Program-made: the position numbers and the translations under genes
The notes under the pieces: model-generated
Told to the model about the DNA's origin: nothing
Seen by the model: only the letters and a program-made list of their open reading frames with translations
Databases searched by the model: none
Part shown: positions 36,436-48,272 of the stretch, one piece after another
Layout of the letters: each line of letters starts with the position of its first letter
Position numbering within the stretch: the first letter of the stretch is position 1
Assembly: GCA_905221605.1 (NCBI GenBank)
Contig: CAJNDS010001902.1
Location: 469,501-533,500 of the forward strand
Direction of reading: 5' to 3'
Source: Symbiodinium natans
Lineage: Eukaryota; Sar; Dinophyceae; Suessiales; Symbiodiniaceae
DNA: 64,000 bases

Positions 36436-36660
36436 AACATTTTTTTTTCTTCTGGTGCCTCTTTACTCCATCACTCCATCAGTAGCACAGTAGGCCGGTC
36501 TTGTTGGGCTCGACAAAAAGGGTGAAACAGAGTCAGCGCACACAACCCGCCAGACACAACACGAAACCACCAAAGAACAGACACCGAAGAAACAAGCGAG
36601 CAATCGCGCTCTACTACTAGATACCCCACAGACTCAGTACCGCGCACGGCCAGAGGGGGA
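36436..36660 (-). repeat. Inverted-repeat family, inner left copy
   Basis: Shares CAGTAGCACAGTAGGCCGGT and the adjoining GTTGGGCTCGAC segment with the reverse complement of 41045-41125. Confidence 0.85.
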
Positions 36661-37076
36661 GGGCGAGAGTGGCAGCAGCGACCGATTACCCTGGCGCACA
36701 AGGACCCACCCTCAGAGGTGCCGGCGCACGTTCAGAGGCGAGAGTAGCAGCAGCTCCCGATTCCATGGGGAGAGTCCACGGCGAGTTATCAAACCCGAAA
36801 CGCCACGACACCGAGGGACCTCCCCAGTCCAGGCATCTCACACAAGGCTACGCCACTTTAGCCTGTGCACCCATCATGCAGAGCAACACAGGCTCGGTCT
36901 GTGATCTCATGTGGCGCGCACTTGCAGCGGGACATCACTTTGGTAAGAATGTCAAACCTCGGCCCTACATGAGTCTGTTCGAAGTTTCGACTGGGGGACT
37001 CTCCCGCTTCCTGCGGGGCAGGTGGGGGTCCTCGCCTGCTTTGGTTCACCTGATGGCTCTGAGTGGAACGAAGCAG

Positions 37077-38471
37077 TCAAGCCTGCCTTGGCCGGCGGAC
37101 GAGCTCTTGTGAGTCAAAAGAACGTAGCGCTTTGTGCTCGAAATTGTGAACCATCTCGTGAACGGCCTTGGCTGGTGCTGAATGTATTCGCATTGGTGGC
37201 TGCATGTGTGAGCGCTCCCATCTCCTTACCGACGTACCTCGCGGGTTTGGGTGAAGGGACCTGATGCGTGCCGATGCGCAGGCCAGTGCCGGAGCGCTGG
37301 GGTCGCGGGTGCTGCTGGGCTCGCTAGGCTCTCGAGACTTGGCTTTTGGCGGTTCCAGATGCTGAGAGCCGTCTTTGTCCAAAACGAGAGGCCGACTTTC
37401 CTTGCAAGCTTGAACAGCGGGCACAGGCCTGGCGGGGATGGGCGTCGGGCCATGGGGAGGCATAGGGAGATGCGATTTTGGTTCCGTCAGGCCAAGTGAG
37501 TCCGTGGGAGACTTAGCGCAAGGGCGTACGCCAGGCGGTGGGTCCCTAATGTTGCCTCCACTACGGGGTGGACACGAGGCGGCGCTACTCCCTCCGATCC
37601 TGTGGGCAACTTCACTAGAGGGAGTCGTCACACAAGCATCCAGAGCACTCGGACTTGCGGCCGGCACAACCGCGGCTCTGTCGTTGCCCAAGCTCCGTCC
37701 TCAGTGGTCCTCTCTCCCGCGTTGGGGTGCCGCAGGGTGTTCGGGAAACGTCCCGTTTAGCTGCCGGAGGTGGGCTGACAGCCGCCGCAATGGAGCCCCC
37801 CCCGCGGCCCGAGGCTTGAGCCATGGTGTACCCCACCGCTCACCATGGCGCGCGTTGGTGACAGCCTCGCTTTGGGCTGGTGACTGCAGCGGCGCAAGAA
37901 CCTCGACTACAGTAGCAGCTACCACGTCGGGACTGTGACTACTCGCGGGCACAGGGCTGTTTCCCGGAGAGTCCACATCAATCGCAGTTTCGGAGGCAGC
38001 CTTACCCGCACGAACAGGTTGGAGGTGAAGACTGCGGGGGGCTCGCATTATGCCGGCCTTGTGTTCGAAAGCCGGGTCAGCGCGTTGAGCAGATCCCCGC
38101 TTGGGCGGCGTCCTAATGCTGGTATCCCCTAGCAAGCAGGTGAGGTACTGGGCGACCCCATCTCCTTCCCTCACCGGCTGGAAGGGGACACAATACACAG
38201 CATTGGGCAAGGGCTCCAGGACGAAGCCGCGCGTTTGCAGACTAGCAATGGTGCCCGAGTAGGAGTTGGAAGTGAAAGAGGGGCTCCCCCATCCTTCTTG
38301 CTTAAGTGTGCGGTAAAGAACTTCCCGCTTGTCTCCCCAGGTGGCCTTCAAGGCCCACGCTTGATGCAGGGGTGGGGCTTCAAAAAGGTCCAGCCCTACT
38401 TTGCGTTCCGCGGGCAGCACGATGCTGGCTACTGTCCGTTCTCGGAAGGCTTGCTTGTGTATCCCAAACAA
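37077..38471 (-). pseudogene. Unrecognised protein-coding remnant, two frames
   Basis: The 38471-37701 frame encodes HQAWALKATWGDKREVLYRT and GFVLEPLPNAVYCVPFQPVR, then a Pro/Ser-rich tail. The 37691-37077 frame is also Pro/Ser-rich (PSSEVAHRIGGSSAASCPPR) and may be its continuation after a shift. Decayed copies of the first part are seen near 38850-38950 and 41140-41240. The sequence is therefore repetitive and probably from a transposable element. Confidence 0.35.
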
Positions 38472-39639
38472 GATTAACAGACTTGTAGATTAAGTTGTAG
38501 AAGACCAAATCGTTTCCTGCACTGTTAGGCAATTTTGGCTTCGCGTGTGGACCTTCCCTGTAACCCGCAACAAAAACGCAGACGCAAAAGGTGAAGTTAG
38601 TAAAGCAGGCAATGCCCATGAAGTAGCGTTTTTTTGGACTTCTAGCTTGTTTAAGAGAAAATTCCTGAAGACCCAATGTTCCAGAGTGGCAGTTCCTCAA
38701 AGGTAAGCCTTTGAAGTTTGACATACTTCCACAAGGGCAATGTTGCTCGTTAAGATTTTGGTCATGTTCCGATTTTGCACCTTTTACGTGAAGCTAGCGC
38801 AACACTTCAGCACTGCAGCATGACTCCGACAAAGTTGCAGTGTCTGAGTAGAAGTTGGATGTGTAGAGGGAACGGCCTTTAGACCTTGGTACATAACTAT
38901 GCGCTTCTTGCTCCAAGTGGCCTTTGGCGTCCAAGCTTAGGCAAGGCTTTTAGTATGGAAGGTAAGGCCCTTGGCAATAATCCATCACACTCGCCTAATT
39001 GCATGGGTGGGACCACTAGACTGCATTCTGTAAATCGGTGCTGTCGCTTCTGGAAGCCTCCAGGTCTTGGCTGCGGCTGCTCCACTGGCTGGCCATGGGG
39101 AGCCCTGGGCTGGTCTGCAGTGCTCACTTGTAAGTTCCCAGTGGCTGACCACCATGGAGCGCACGGACGCTTGTAATAGAAAGTTTCCATAGCACCCAAT
39201 CTGCCTCGACAACTGTAAGGTGTACAACTTGAAGGTGCCTCAGCCCTCGACCCTTGTGGTTGACCCTGCCGTTTCCTCTTGCCTTGCAGAAGGAAGGATT
39301 TATGCCACATTGGCAAACCCTAAAGGTCCACTGCTCCGCATGTGGGCGTTTTCCCAGTGGAACCGGTTGCTACTGACGCGCATTGACCTTTTCTGGCTGG
39401 TTGATTTTACTTGTCGGAACGCGGACACCCTTCTGGTGGGCGCTGCGGTAAGTCTAGTGGAGTGCCTCTCGCTCGGGGCTGCACCACTGGCAGGCCTCCA
39501 TGGAGCATTCTGGATTTGCCTTGATTGTTCATCGTGTTATACTGGTTGCCCCACCGCTTATCACGGAACAAGACAACGCTTGGCTCACAGTAAGTTCTGC
39601 AATGCGATCCTCGGGCACTTGTGCCTGAAGAATATGCAC

Positions 39640-40800
39640 CCACTGGAGTTCTGGCCTTGAAAAGGGCCGTCGTCGCCGCCCGCCTGAATGCCACCTAACG
39701 GCGTTGCCTGGACGCAAGCTGTGTATACCATGGAGATCTTGGGCTCTTGCAGGCTGCCAAAAGTAATGTGAGCCCTCACATCTCCTTGCCGACGTGCCTT
39801 ATTGGCTTGGGCTCTGGAGGGACCATTGCTTACCAGATTGCAGTTTCCGAAACCCCGGCAAGCTTTCGAGCTTGCGTGTGTGGCCTCCTCTCTGGCTGTC
39901 TGTTGAGACTTTGCTTGCGCGCGGACATCTATCCAGGTGGGCGCAGCTGCAAGCCAGGGTGAGCGGAGGACCTTTCGCCCGGGGCTGCTCCACTGGCTAA
40001 CCACCATGGAGTGCCCTGGGCCGGTCTTACCTCGATAGTTCTTGCTGTTAAGTCCCCACTGGCTGACCACCATGGGGCATAAGCACGTCTTTCCCTTTGG
40101 CAAGTCTGACCTGTCACATCCCTTTGCCACTGCGGGTCTATTATCTGTCCTGGACGACGGGTACGGGATCCTGACGGTCTGGAGAGGCCAATGCGGCGGT
40201 GCTGCCTCTCCCAGGTTGCGGGCACTTCTACGTGGAGAATATGCACCTACTGCCCTGGCCAGGAGCCATCGAACACTTGTGGAGTAATCTGGCCTTCAAG
40301 AGGGCCATCATCGCTGTGCTTGGCCTGTGGCAGGACAGGCAGGATCTCCGCCCGCCTGGATGCTACCTGACGGCGTCGCCTGGACGAAAGCTGTAGATCT
40401 TAGCGCTCTTGCAGGCTGCCAAAGTGATGTGAGCCCTCATCTCCTTGCCGACGTACCTTGAGGGACCATTGCCTACCAGATTGCAGTCTCCAAGACCCCG
40501 GCGAGCTTTCGGGCTTGCGTGTGTGGCCTCCCCTTTGGCTGTCTGATGAAACTGTGCTTGTGCGCGGACATCTATCTTGGTGGGCGCAGCTGCAAGCCAG
40601 GGTGAGAGGAGGACCTTTCGCTCGGGGCTTCTCCATTGGCTGACCACCATGGAGTGCCCTGGGCCGGTCTTGCCTTGATTGTTCGGGGCATACGCACGTC
40701 TTTCCTCTCCTTTGGGGAGTCTGACCTGTACAATCCCTTTGCCAATGCGGGTCTGTTATCTGTCCTTGACGACGAGTACGGGATCCTGACTATCGAGTGA
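39640..40800 (+). repeat. Tandem duplication of about 660 bp
   Basis: 39751-40028 and 40412-40672 are diverged copies sharing CAGGCTGCCAAA, CATCTCCTTGCCGACGT, GCGCGGACATCTATC and GGCTGACCACCATGG. Partial extra copies occur near 39060-39190, 39470-39540 and 37196-37260. No coding potential was recognised. Confidence 0.8.
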
Positions 40801-40841
40801 TGACCTTGGTTCGAGCCGAATGATGTCGCACCAGTAGCTAC

Positions 40842-41143
40842 ATGATGGTGGTTTTGAGAATCTGGCAGTGTCGCATTTTGCGACTCCCCGCATGCTCTGT
40901 GCTGTATGATTGCCCCGGGACTTCAACGACGACTTCGAGTACTGAGTGCGTGGGGTTACCTAGTAGTTCAGCGCCTTTGCTCGCTTTGTTGCTTCTGTTT
41001 CTTTGTTTCGTGGGTGGTTGTGTGGTGTTTTTGGTGGTTTGCGCGCGCTGACTTCGTTTCACCCGTTACGTCGAGCCCAACAAGACCGGCCTACTGTGCT
41101 ACTGATGTAGTAAAGGGGCGTCAGTCCAAAAAAAAAAAGTCCA
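40842..41143 (+). repeat. Inverted-repeat family, inner right copy
   Basis: Plus-strand copy ending in TACTGATGTAGTAAAGGGGC and an A run at 41129-41140; pairs with 36436-36660. Confidence 0.85.
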
Positions 41144-41614
41144 AGCTTGGGCAAGGGTGGCATTCCAAAAAGACTGCGATCCGTGGGCAGCACAATGCCA
41201 CCCTTTGCTCCCGAAAGTCCTCTCAATGTCACTTAGAGGATTGTTTCGGAGTGACAGGACAGCTAAGGGCTCAGTTAACGTCACTTTTAAAGGTTGGGAG
41301 CGGGCGTACCAACAGTCAGTGTGCACCGCGCAAAAACTAAAGGATAAACCAAGCTTGCGGTCCAAGCAAAGCAAAACATTTAGCTACGGACTTCCACCCT
41401 CCTGCGGCATCCCTGGTGGCTTGACCACCTCGAGCAAGCCAAAGGAAGTTACGGACCAACTGGCAGAATTCGTTCCACGCAACACACTTTCCATGCTCCA
41501 TGTCACGTTGCAAATCAAATCATGCTCAAATCCAAATCGCCTGCGACGTCTTGAAGCAACAGTTGAGACCTGGCTTTGGAGTTCCACCGGAAGTATGGAA
41601 CCAGCAAGTCCTGT

Positions 41615-41885
41615 AGAGAGTTTTGATGATCTGGCATACCCTCGCATTTTGCGACCCCCCGTATGCTCTGCGCTGCTCGATTACAAACGATGAATTCGAG
41701 TACAGAGCGGGGACACGTAGACTTTAGGTGCTCTGTTTTTCGGGTTGCTGCTGGTTGGTGGTTGTGTTTTGTGTTTGTTTTGGTGTGTGTTTGCTTTGGT
41801 TTTCGCACCTGCTCCGTTTCACTCTTGCGTTGAGATCCCTAAAAACGGTCTACTGTGCTGTAAAGAGGCGTCCAAAGTTTGGAGT
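41615..41885 (+). repeat. Inverted-repeat family, outer right copy
   Basis: Shares GATGATCTGGCATACCCTCG, the CATTTTGCGACCCCC segment and the GTTTTGTG tract with the reverse complement of 35796-36110. Confidence 0.85.
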
Positions 41886-42435
41886 ACAAGATTTTTCCTC
41901 TTTCGTCGTCCATTGCTGATGCCTCTAGCTTTCTCCAGCTACACTGACTTGCGAATCGACCGCTGCAATCTCTTTCAGGAGCAGAGACGCCGAGATGGAA
42001 ACTTCTGAACACCGTCGCCGCTCACCATCTCGACGTTTACCCCCCAACTTGATTCGAATCGCGCACTTTAGACCATGGCATCTCAAGCAAGCAATTCAAA
42101 CAGCTCAACTTGGCTCAAAGCCCTTGAAACCTGAAAGAACTGCAGGCAGCTGTGGCAGAGCAGGAACTGGCAGTAGCTGAGTGGTGGTGCAGAGTGGGCA
42201 GAGGTGGGACAGCAGGCAAGCAGCAGAGCAGTCGCCCAGTTGTGGTTTAATTGCAGAAGTCGCCAGGTTTGATTTGGAAGCTTACTTGGTTTGATTTCGG
42301 AACTTGTGCTTTTTGTGATTCCCTCTGCTCGTCGCGATGCTGGTCACTAATTGATTGCAAGATCACGACTTCCGTCATGGCTTGATCGAGAGGACCGCTT
42401 CTCATGAGGTTGTCAGACTATTTATCAGACTGTTG

Positions 42436-42533
42436 GTCACTCACTGCGGGTCACTGTGGGTCATTACGGGTGCGACGGGTCACTACGGGTCACTACGGGT
42501 CACGACGGGTCACTATGGGTCACTACGGTTCCG
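42436..42533 (+). repeat. 10-bp minisatellite GGGTCACTAC
   Basis: About nine imperfect copies of GGGTCACTAC/GGGTCACGAC. Confidence 0.9.
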
Positions 42534-42769
42534 GGTTACAATGCGTAAGAAGCTCTATCTTGTGTTCTGATCCTCTTCAAAATCTGTATTTTTCAGATTT
42601 GATGTTTCAATCTTTGTTTGCTAGTTTTGTTGCGGCTCAGTGCTTCAATGCCGTTGAGTGGCGAATCCTTCTGCTTTGCTCGCAACCGCTTGCCTCCGGT
42701 CGCCATCGCTGTCTGTGTAAGACAGTGATCAGCGACAAGGCCCCCACTCATCTTTCAGCAGCGACTTCT

Positions 42770-43800
42770 GCTCTGCCCCTTGGGCTGCTTTCACATTGCT
42801 GGCTTTTACCATATTTTCCCGCTCTGCCCTCTGGGCCGCTCTTTCCCATGTTTTTGCTTACGTGTTTTATTCGGCAAGTTGGTAGTCTTGCTGGTCTACG
42901 CCAGCTGTGCAATTTGCGAGCTGCCTTTTTGGGCCCAATTCATTACAGTTTTCTACCATTTTTTCACGCTCTGCCCTCTGGGCCGCTTGCTTTCCAGGTA
43001 TTGCTTCCTAGTCTTCGCGTGCTGCTCAGACTTGCGAGTCTATGCCAGCTGTGCTGCTGCTAGCTGCCCATTTGGGCCCAAAAACATTCCTGATTTTTAC
43101 CAGTTTACCCGCTTTGCCCTCTGGGCCGCTTGCTTTTCAGGTTTTGCTTACTGGCGCTTCGCGTGCTGCTTGCACTCGCAAGTCTATGCCAGCTGTGCTG
43201 CTGCTAGCTGCCCATTTGGGCCCAAAACATTACTGATTTATACCATGTTTACCCGCTCTGCCCTCTGGGCCGCTGCTTCCCATGTATTGATTACATGGTG
43301 CTTGCTTTCGCTGTGTAGACTTTCGCGTCTACATCAGCTGAGTCTTGCGGGCTCAACGCTTCGCTGTGCCGGTCTTCTGACGGCTGCTTCCCTCTTTGCG
43401 TAGAGGGCCTTTATTTTTGCCAGATTTTGGGATCTATAAGAATAATTGCTTAGGCTTCCCAAGCTGGCTGCTAGCTGCCCATTTGGGCCCAAAACATGCT
43501 GATTTATACCATGTTTACCCGCTCTGCCCTCTGGGCCGCTGCTTCCCATGTATTGATTACATGGTGCTTGCTTTTAGCTGCCCATTTGGGCCCGAAACAG
43601 CTGATTTATACCATGTTTGCCCGCTCTGCCCTCTGGGCCGCTGCTTCCCATGTATTGATTACATGGTGCTTGCTTTTGCTGTGTAGACTTGCGAGTCTAC
43701 ACTGCACCAGCTGAGTCTTGCAGGCTCAACGCTTCGCTGTGCCGGTCTTCTGACGGCTGCTTGCTTCCCTCTTTAAATTGAGGGCCTTCATTTTTTGCAG
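42770..43800 (+). repeat. Tandem repeat array of about 105-145 bp units
   Basis: At least six copies of a unit containing CGCTCTGCCCTCTGGGCCGCT and, in most, the palindromic word GCCCATTTGGGC; between them GACTTGCGAGTCTA, itself palindromic. Open frames here are by-products of the repeat. Confidence 0.85.
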
Positions 43801-44945
43801 ATTTTGGGATCTTGAAGAGTGGTTGCTTAGGCTTCCAAAGCAGATCAGACATGTTTTCCCATGTTTGCTTACATGGTGTGCCGTTCATGCAGTTTGGACT
43901 ACATGCATTTTCCCCTGAAACTTACAGGCTCTTAGCTTTGCTTGCAACAGTCTGAGCTCGGCTTTTTTTGGCTCTTCTGTTGAGCCAAGGGCGGCGGTGT
44001 TTCTGATCCTTGGGGTCGCTTTTCGCTTTTGTTTTGACAAGCTTTTTGGGCGATCTCGATTGCGGCGATGTTTGCAGATGCTCTTATGCTGTCGCCCTCC
44101 CTTGTGATTTACATCTCACCTTTTTATACGCTTTGCCCTTTTGGTTGGGTCATGGGTTTCTGAAGCAGCCTGGCAGCAGCTACTGTTGGGGAACCATCCT
44201 CGACCATGATGCACAGGATGAACGCGAGGGTGCTGGGGGACTGACGATAGAGAGGCTTTCGGTGTTACCTGGCAAAATTTGGTTTGCTTCCTTCACCAGA
44301 TGCTCTGTTTGGTGATGCCTTTCATGTTGAGGTCAATCTTGCTTACATTTTCGGGTGCGTATGTAATGTCTCCCTGGTCAACCGTTGCATGGTAGTACTT
44401 TCGCTTCTGCGAGCGTGCGCCCGTTTCGAGATTGTCGGTTGGGTCCACTTCATTTTTGTTCCTCCCCAGGCTTTGGTGTGCCTGATCCGGCTTGTGGGTA
44501 AAGTTTTCCCTGAGATAGCACACACGCAGCGTGTGGCGCTGCTTTCTTGGGTATCGGCTTTAATACGTTGACAGAACCAAGTGGTTTGCTCGGCATCAAG
44601 GAGTACACTACTGACATCTCTTCAGACCAATTGCATTGTGGTCTGCAGCTGGTAGCATTTGCTTAGGATTGTTCCTCCTCGGCTTGCGTTCGAATGCGGC
44701 TTTAGAGCGATCTAGTTGCTTTGCATTGCAAGTTTTCTTCCGCATCCTAGAGTTTTTGGCTTTGCATCGCGCTTTGGATCTTGGGAGTTGTTTTGCTCCT
44801 GAGTGGTAAAGCCTTTGCGATGTATTCTCATGCGCTTTCATCTGTCATGTTTGCGAGAGCTGGAGCCGTTTGCTCAGTGTGCACGCATACTTCATTAAGG
44901 CCAATTGGGGCTCCTTAGCTAACTGCCTATTTTGCTTTTGTGGCC
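43801..44945. other. No gene recognised
   Basis: T-rich on the plus strand, with short ORFs lacking domain features. It leads into the ORF at 44946. Confidence 0.45.
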
Positions 44946-45824
44946 ATGGAGAGACTCGACGCGGAGCAGATCAAGGCTATTCTGGCTGCTTTTCCTTTTC
45001 TCTTTGTTCTCGATTTCATTGGGGATGTGGCAGCAAATGGCACAGAGGATTTTACCCGTGCAGCAGCGAGTCTGCCACAGAGTGTGCGTTTGGCAATTAT
45101 CGAAGCAACTGCGGCTTCGTTTCGATTGAGGTGCCACGAACCCACGCTGGGCAGCTCTACAACCGTGGCTGCACCGCCTGGTCCTACTCTTGCCACAGAA
45201 CCTACCTCCATGGGTACGACGATGGTAGGTGACAGAAATGTTGTTGCTTTTCCGCAACAACTCGGCCTCTGCCGATCTTTGCCGCTGGAAGGAATGCTTT
45301 TTGGACTGGACATGGCTTCTTTAACACCCATGGATCGCATTGTTTTGCCTCTCATAGCGAGCCAGGCAGCTGCTTCGCTGGATACCATCACCCAGGAGGT
45401 ACAGTGGCTGGTGGCCCATGGTGCAGACAGGAGCCTTGTTGCTCATTTCAAAGCGGGTTATTTCAAACAGGACCATGATTCGTTTCACGCTGCTCCTGAG
45501 TTGCGGATTGGGAACTGGTGTCTGGCATTCTGTGCCACGCTGTTTTGCGATGCTTTCGTGGGAATGTACAACAATTCCAAATCGGCCGGGCTCTTTGTCG
45601 AGGCTTGGATTGTTCACCTACGGTCTTCGGCAAATGGGCAGTTGATTTTCCAGCATTTCGTTTACCTTGGCAGATCGGTGAGTTCGGTGACTCGCCTTTT
45701 TCGGCAGTGCCCTTGTATGGCCTTCTTTCACTGGCAAATTGGGAGCCAAGCTAATTGGCACTGGCTTCATCGTCTTGCAGATTTGCGTTCTTGGCTACAT
45801 CCCGATGATTCGGTTACCGAGTGA
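44946..45824 (+). CDS. Unrecognised ORF upstream of DIRS-like Gag
   Basis: 292 codons from ATGGAGAGACTC. Helical, with hydrophobic stretches (FPFLFVLDFIGDVA, LPLIASQAAASLDTITQEVQ, GNWCLAFCATLFCDAFVGMY). No family recognised and no catalytic motif seen. It is on the same strand as, and 1.1 kb upstream of, the Gag remnant. It could be the N-terminal part of that element or a host exon. Confidence 0.4.
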   Translation: MERLDAEQIKAILAAFPFLFVLDFIGDVAANGTEDFTRAAASLPQSVRLAIIEATAASFRLRCHEPTLGSSTTVAAPPGPTLATEPTSMGTTMVGDRNVVAFPQQLGLCRSLPLEGMLFGLDMASLTPMDRIVLPLIASQAAASLDTITQEVQWLVAHGADRSLVAHFKAGYFKQDHDSFHAAPELRIGNWCLAFCATLFCDAFVGMYNNSKSAGLFVEAWIVHLRSSANGQLIFQHFVYLGRSVSSVTRLFRQCPCMAFFHWQIGSQANWHWLHRLADLRSWLHPDDSVTE

Positions 45825-46899
45825 CAGCTTCGGGACTAGTGCGTGAGGTTCTAGGCTGGGCTCAAGGGTTCTAGCGAGTTTCATTTTGCCAGATCTTAAG
45901 GATCCGTTTCGCTGCTTGAGCCTTCGGGCAAATTTGCACGGGAACCCATTTGTTTGTAATATCTTCAAGTTGCTGGTTTCTTAAAGGACACAGTGACTTA
46001 CATGGGGTTGTCAGCCACCTGCCCCGCCTTGTCTTGAATGCTTTTCAGGCAGCGCCATGAAAGATTCGCTCCTGGCGTTTCGGGGCCAGATGGATTTGTT
46101 TTTGTAATTTTCGGGGTGTTACTTGGGCATCCGGCTTGTTGCCAAGCTTTGAAATTTGCCGTTGCGTGACGGACGTTCGCTTTACTGCTGTCGCAGGCTC
46201 AGCTGAGGATTGTTCTTTGCTGGGTTGGCTAATGTCGGCTTGTAGCAGGACTGACTTTCTTACAGATTTGGCACATTTTCAAGCGTTGCTATGCAGCTTC
46301 GTGAATGAGTTTACAGCTCCGGAGTGAGTTGCTTGGCCTGCGCATGCTCATGTCCATTTCATTGCTGCTTTTCAGAGGACACATTGTGTCTGCATGCGTT
46401 TTGCTTACTGGGGGCCTTTTCGCTTGCGCTCGCCACGATGAGCTTTTACAGTTACGTTCAGTAACAGCGTTTGCTTGGCTGCCTTCACGAGTTACATTTA
46501 AGCTTCCATCGGCTGGTACTTATCACTGTTGGTTTGGGCTGTGTAAATGTTTATCCATCGGTGGCACGTGTCGAACGTTTGGGAGCTGCAGTATGGTGAA
46601 TGCTGTAAATTGTGGGCATTGTGCTTCTTCCTACGCAGGCCTTGAGCTTGGCAGGGGGCATGCTTTACGAGGAGGTCTCGGGGCCCCCCTGCATTTTTCC
46701 ACCCTTGCTGGGCCCGCGGCGGTTTGCAGTGAAAGGTAGCGAGCATTAACAGACATGCTGGAGTTTTACAGACTTCTGCTTTTTCTCTAGACAGGGTGAC
46801 AGGGGTTGACCTTTACCTTTGTGACATCTCCCTTCCGCTGGGGTTTTCCCTGTCTGCGCCCCCAGCATTTTCAGGTGTAGCAGGGGCCAGCCCCTTGCT
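45825..46899. other. No gene recognised
   Basis: No convincing frame; composition resembles the flanking decayed element sequence. Confidence 0.4.
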
Positions 46900-47850
46900 T
46901 TGCAGCTAGGAGTCACGGCGTCATCTTCGTCGAGACAACCCCATCGCTCGCGCTCACGTTCTCCTCGGCAGGCAGCAGCGCAAACTACGATCAGGCTAGC
47001 CTTAGTGGAAAGAACACAGTTGGAGGACATTTTTCGCAGTTACCTCCAAGACAAGTATATTACGGAGCAGAAGACGGATGTTTATCGGGCGACCTGCCAT
47101 GCTTTGGCAGGCTTGGCCAGATGGTCAAAAACAAGGAATGACTAGGTTTGTAATGCATGTAAAATGCTTTCTCCCGAGGAGGCACGTTCCTTTTGCGAGG
47201 AGTTGGAAAGAAAGAAGCTCTAGATCTTTTATTCAGAAGACTGGCGCGTTTCTGCTTTGGTATGTCCGGACAGCTCTCCTCTTGCTCGATGCGGTGGACG
47301 CAGAACGCAGAGAGGCTTGACGCCTACTCGGAGCACATCAGTCGGACGAGGCCTGGTGGATCGTGTACCGTGCTGACACCAGAATGAGGTCGGAGCCTCT
47401 CGAACGCATCCGCCGCCAACTTGCTGAAGCCCCGGCGCATGGGTACACGGTACACCGCGGCCCGCCCGTGGAACGCAGCCTTCGCGGCAGCAACCAAGGA
47501 GCAGGACTTCTGGACCAAAGAGCTCGTCACCCCAGCCACCTTGTGGTTGTCACAGAACAGGTCGGGAACCTCACGTTCAAGTGGTGGAGATGGCTCACAT
47601 CAAGAAGGACCTCCTCTCAAGAAGCAGAAGGCCACCCGAGCAAAGAGACGCTATGAAGGCGACGACCTCTCAAAGAAGGACGGAGATATCTACACCCACA
47701 ACAGAAAGGGGGTAGAAATCTGCCGAGATTGGAACAGAGGCAAGTGCGGCAAGCCCGCGGCCCAGAGCAAATGCGACCGCAAGAGATCCCATCAGTGCAA
47801 TTTGTGCTTGGGAGCGCATCAGGCCTCCGCATGCCCTGGGCCCAAGGCAA
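46900..47850 (+). pseudogene. Gag of a third DIRS-like element (frameshifted)
   Basis: Frames join as a basic N-terminus (SSSSRQPHRSRSRSPRQAAA), RTQLEDIFRSYLQDKYITEQ, then LSPEEARSFCEELERKKLLD in another frame. The 47421-47921 frame follows with ARPWNAAFAAATKEQDFWTK, a Lys-rich stretch, a CCCH finger CRDWNRGKCGKPAAQSKC and a knuckle CNLCLGAHQASAC. Plus strand. At least two frame changes (near 47.15 and 47.4 kb). Confidence 0.7.
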
Positions 47851-48187
47851 GCCTTGTTAGTCGCGTTCCGCCTGTGGCTGCCCTCCATAGCCTTCGGAGC
47901 GACCTTCAGGGCCAAGTCTGACAACTTGGGGTTTCTTTATGGCCCTGGCCAAGGGAATTGCGAAATCTGCGCAACTCAACGTGCTGGCCCGGGAATTTGC
48001 CTTAGACCAAGCGCTCAGATGCTACAAGGTCGCGGGACTAACGCACATTCCTGGCATCACCAATGTGCAGGCAGATGCCCTGTCCCGGAAGTTCTCACCA
48101 AAGCCCCCCGAAATGCCGAAAGTTCTCGAAGGGGTGAAACTGGTGAGCCTAGATCTCAACGACGGTTTTTTGGAAGGTGTGAAATGA
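47851..48187 (+). pseudogene. RNase H C-terminal end fused to Gag; RT deleted
   Basis: Directly after the Gag knuckle, FGATFRAKSDNLGF (catalytic Asp in SDN) continues after a shift into NVLAREFALDQALRCYKVAG and LTHIPGITNVQADALSRKFS, the usual HxPGxxNxxADxLSR end of DIRS RNase H. The RT, which should lie between Gag and RNase H, is absent, so this copy is an internal-deletion derivative. Confidence 0.7.
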
Positions 48188-48272
48188 TCGTGCTCGGTTG
48201 CACTTTCGCGACTTGCTCTTGCTTTTCCCTCTCTCTCCCTCACCCTTTCTCTCTCATCTTTCATGTTGAGGT

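Noticed and set aside
42106-42121. TTGGCTCAAAG as a second spliced-leader relic
   Set aside because: Only the last ten or so bases match; upstream bases do not fit the leader.
42770-43800. CRISPR-like array
   Set aside because: Repeats are long, variable and tandem without unique spacers, and the genome is eukaryotic.
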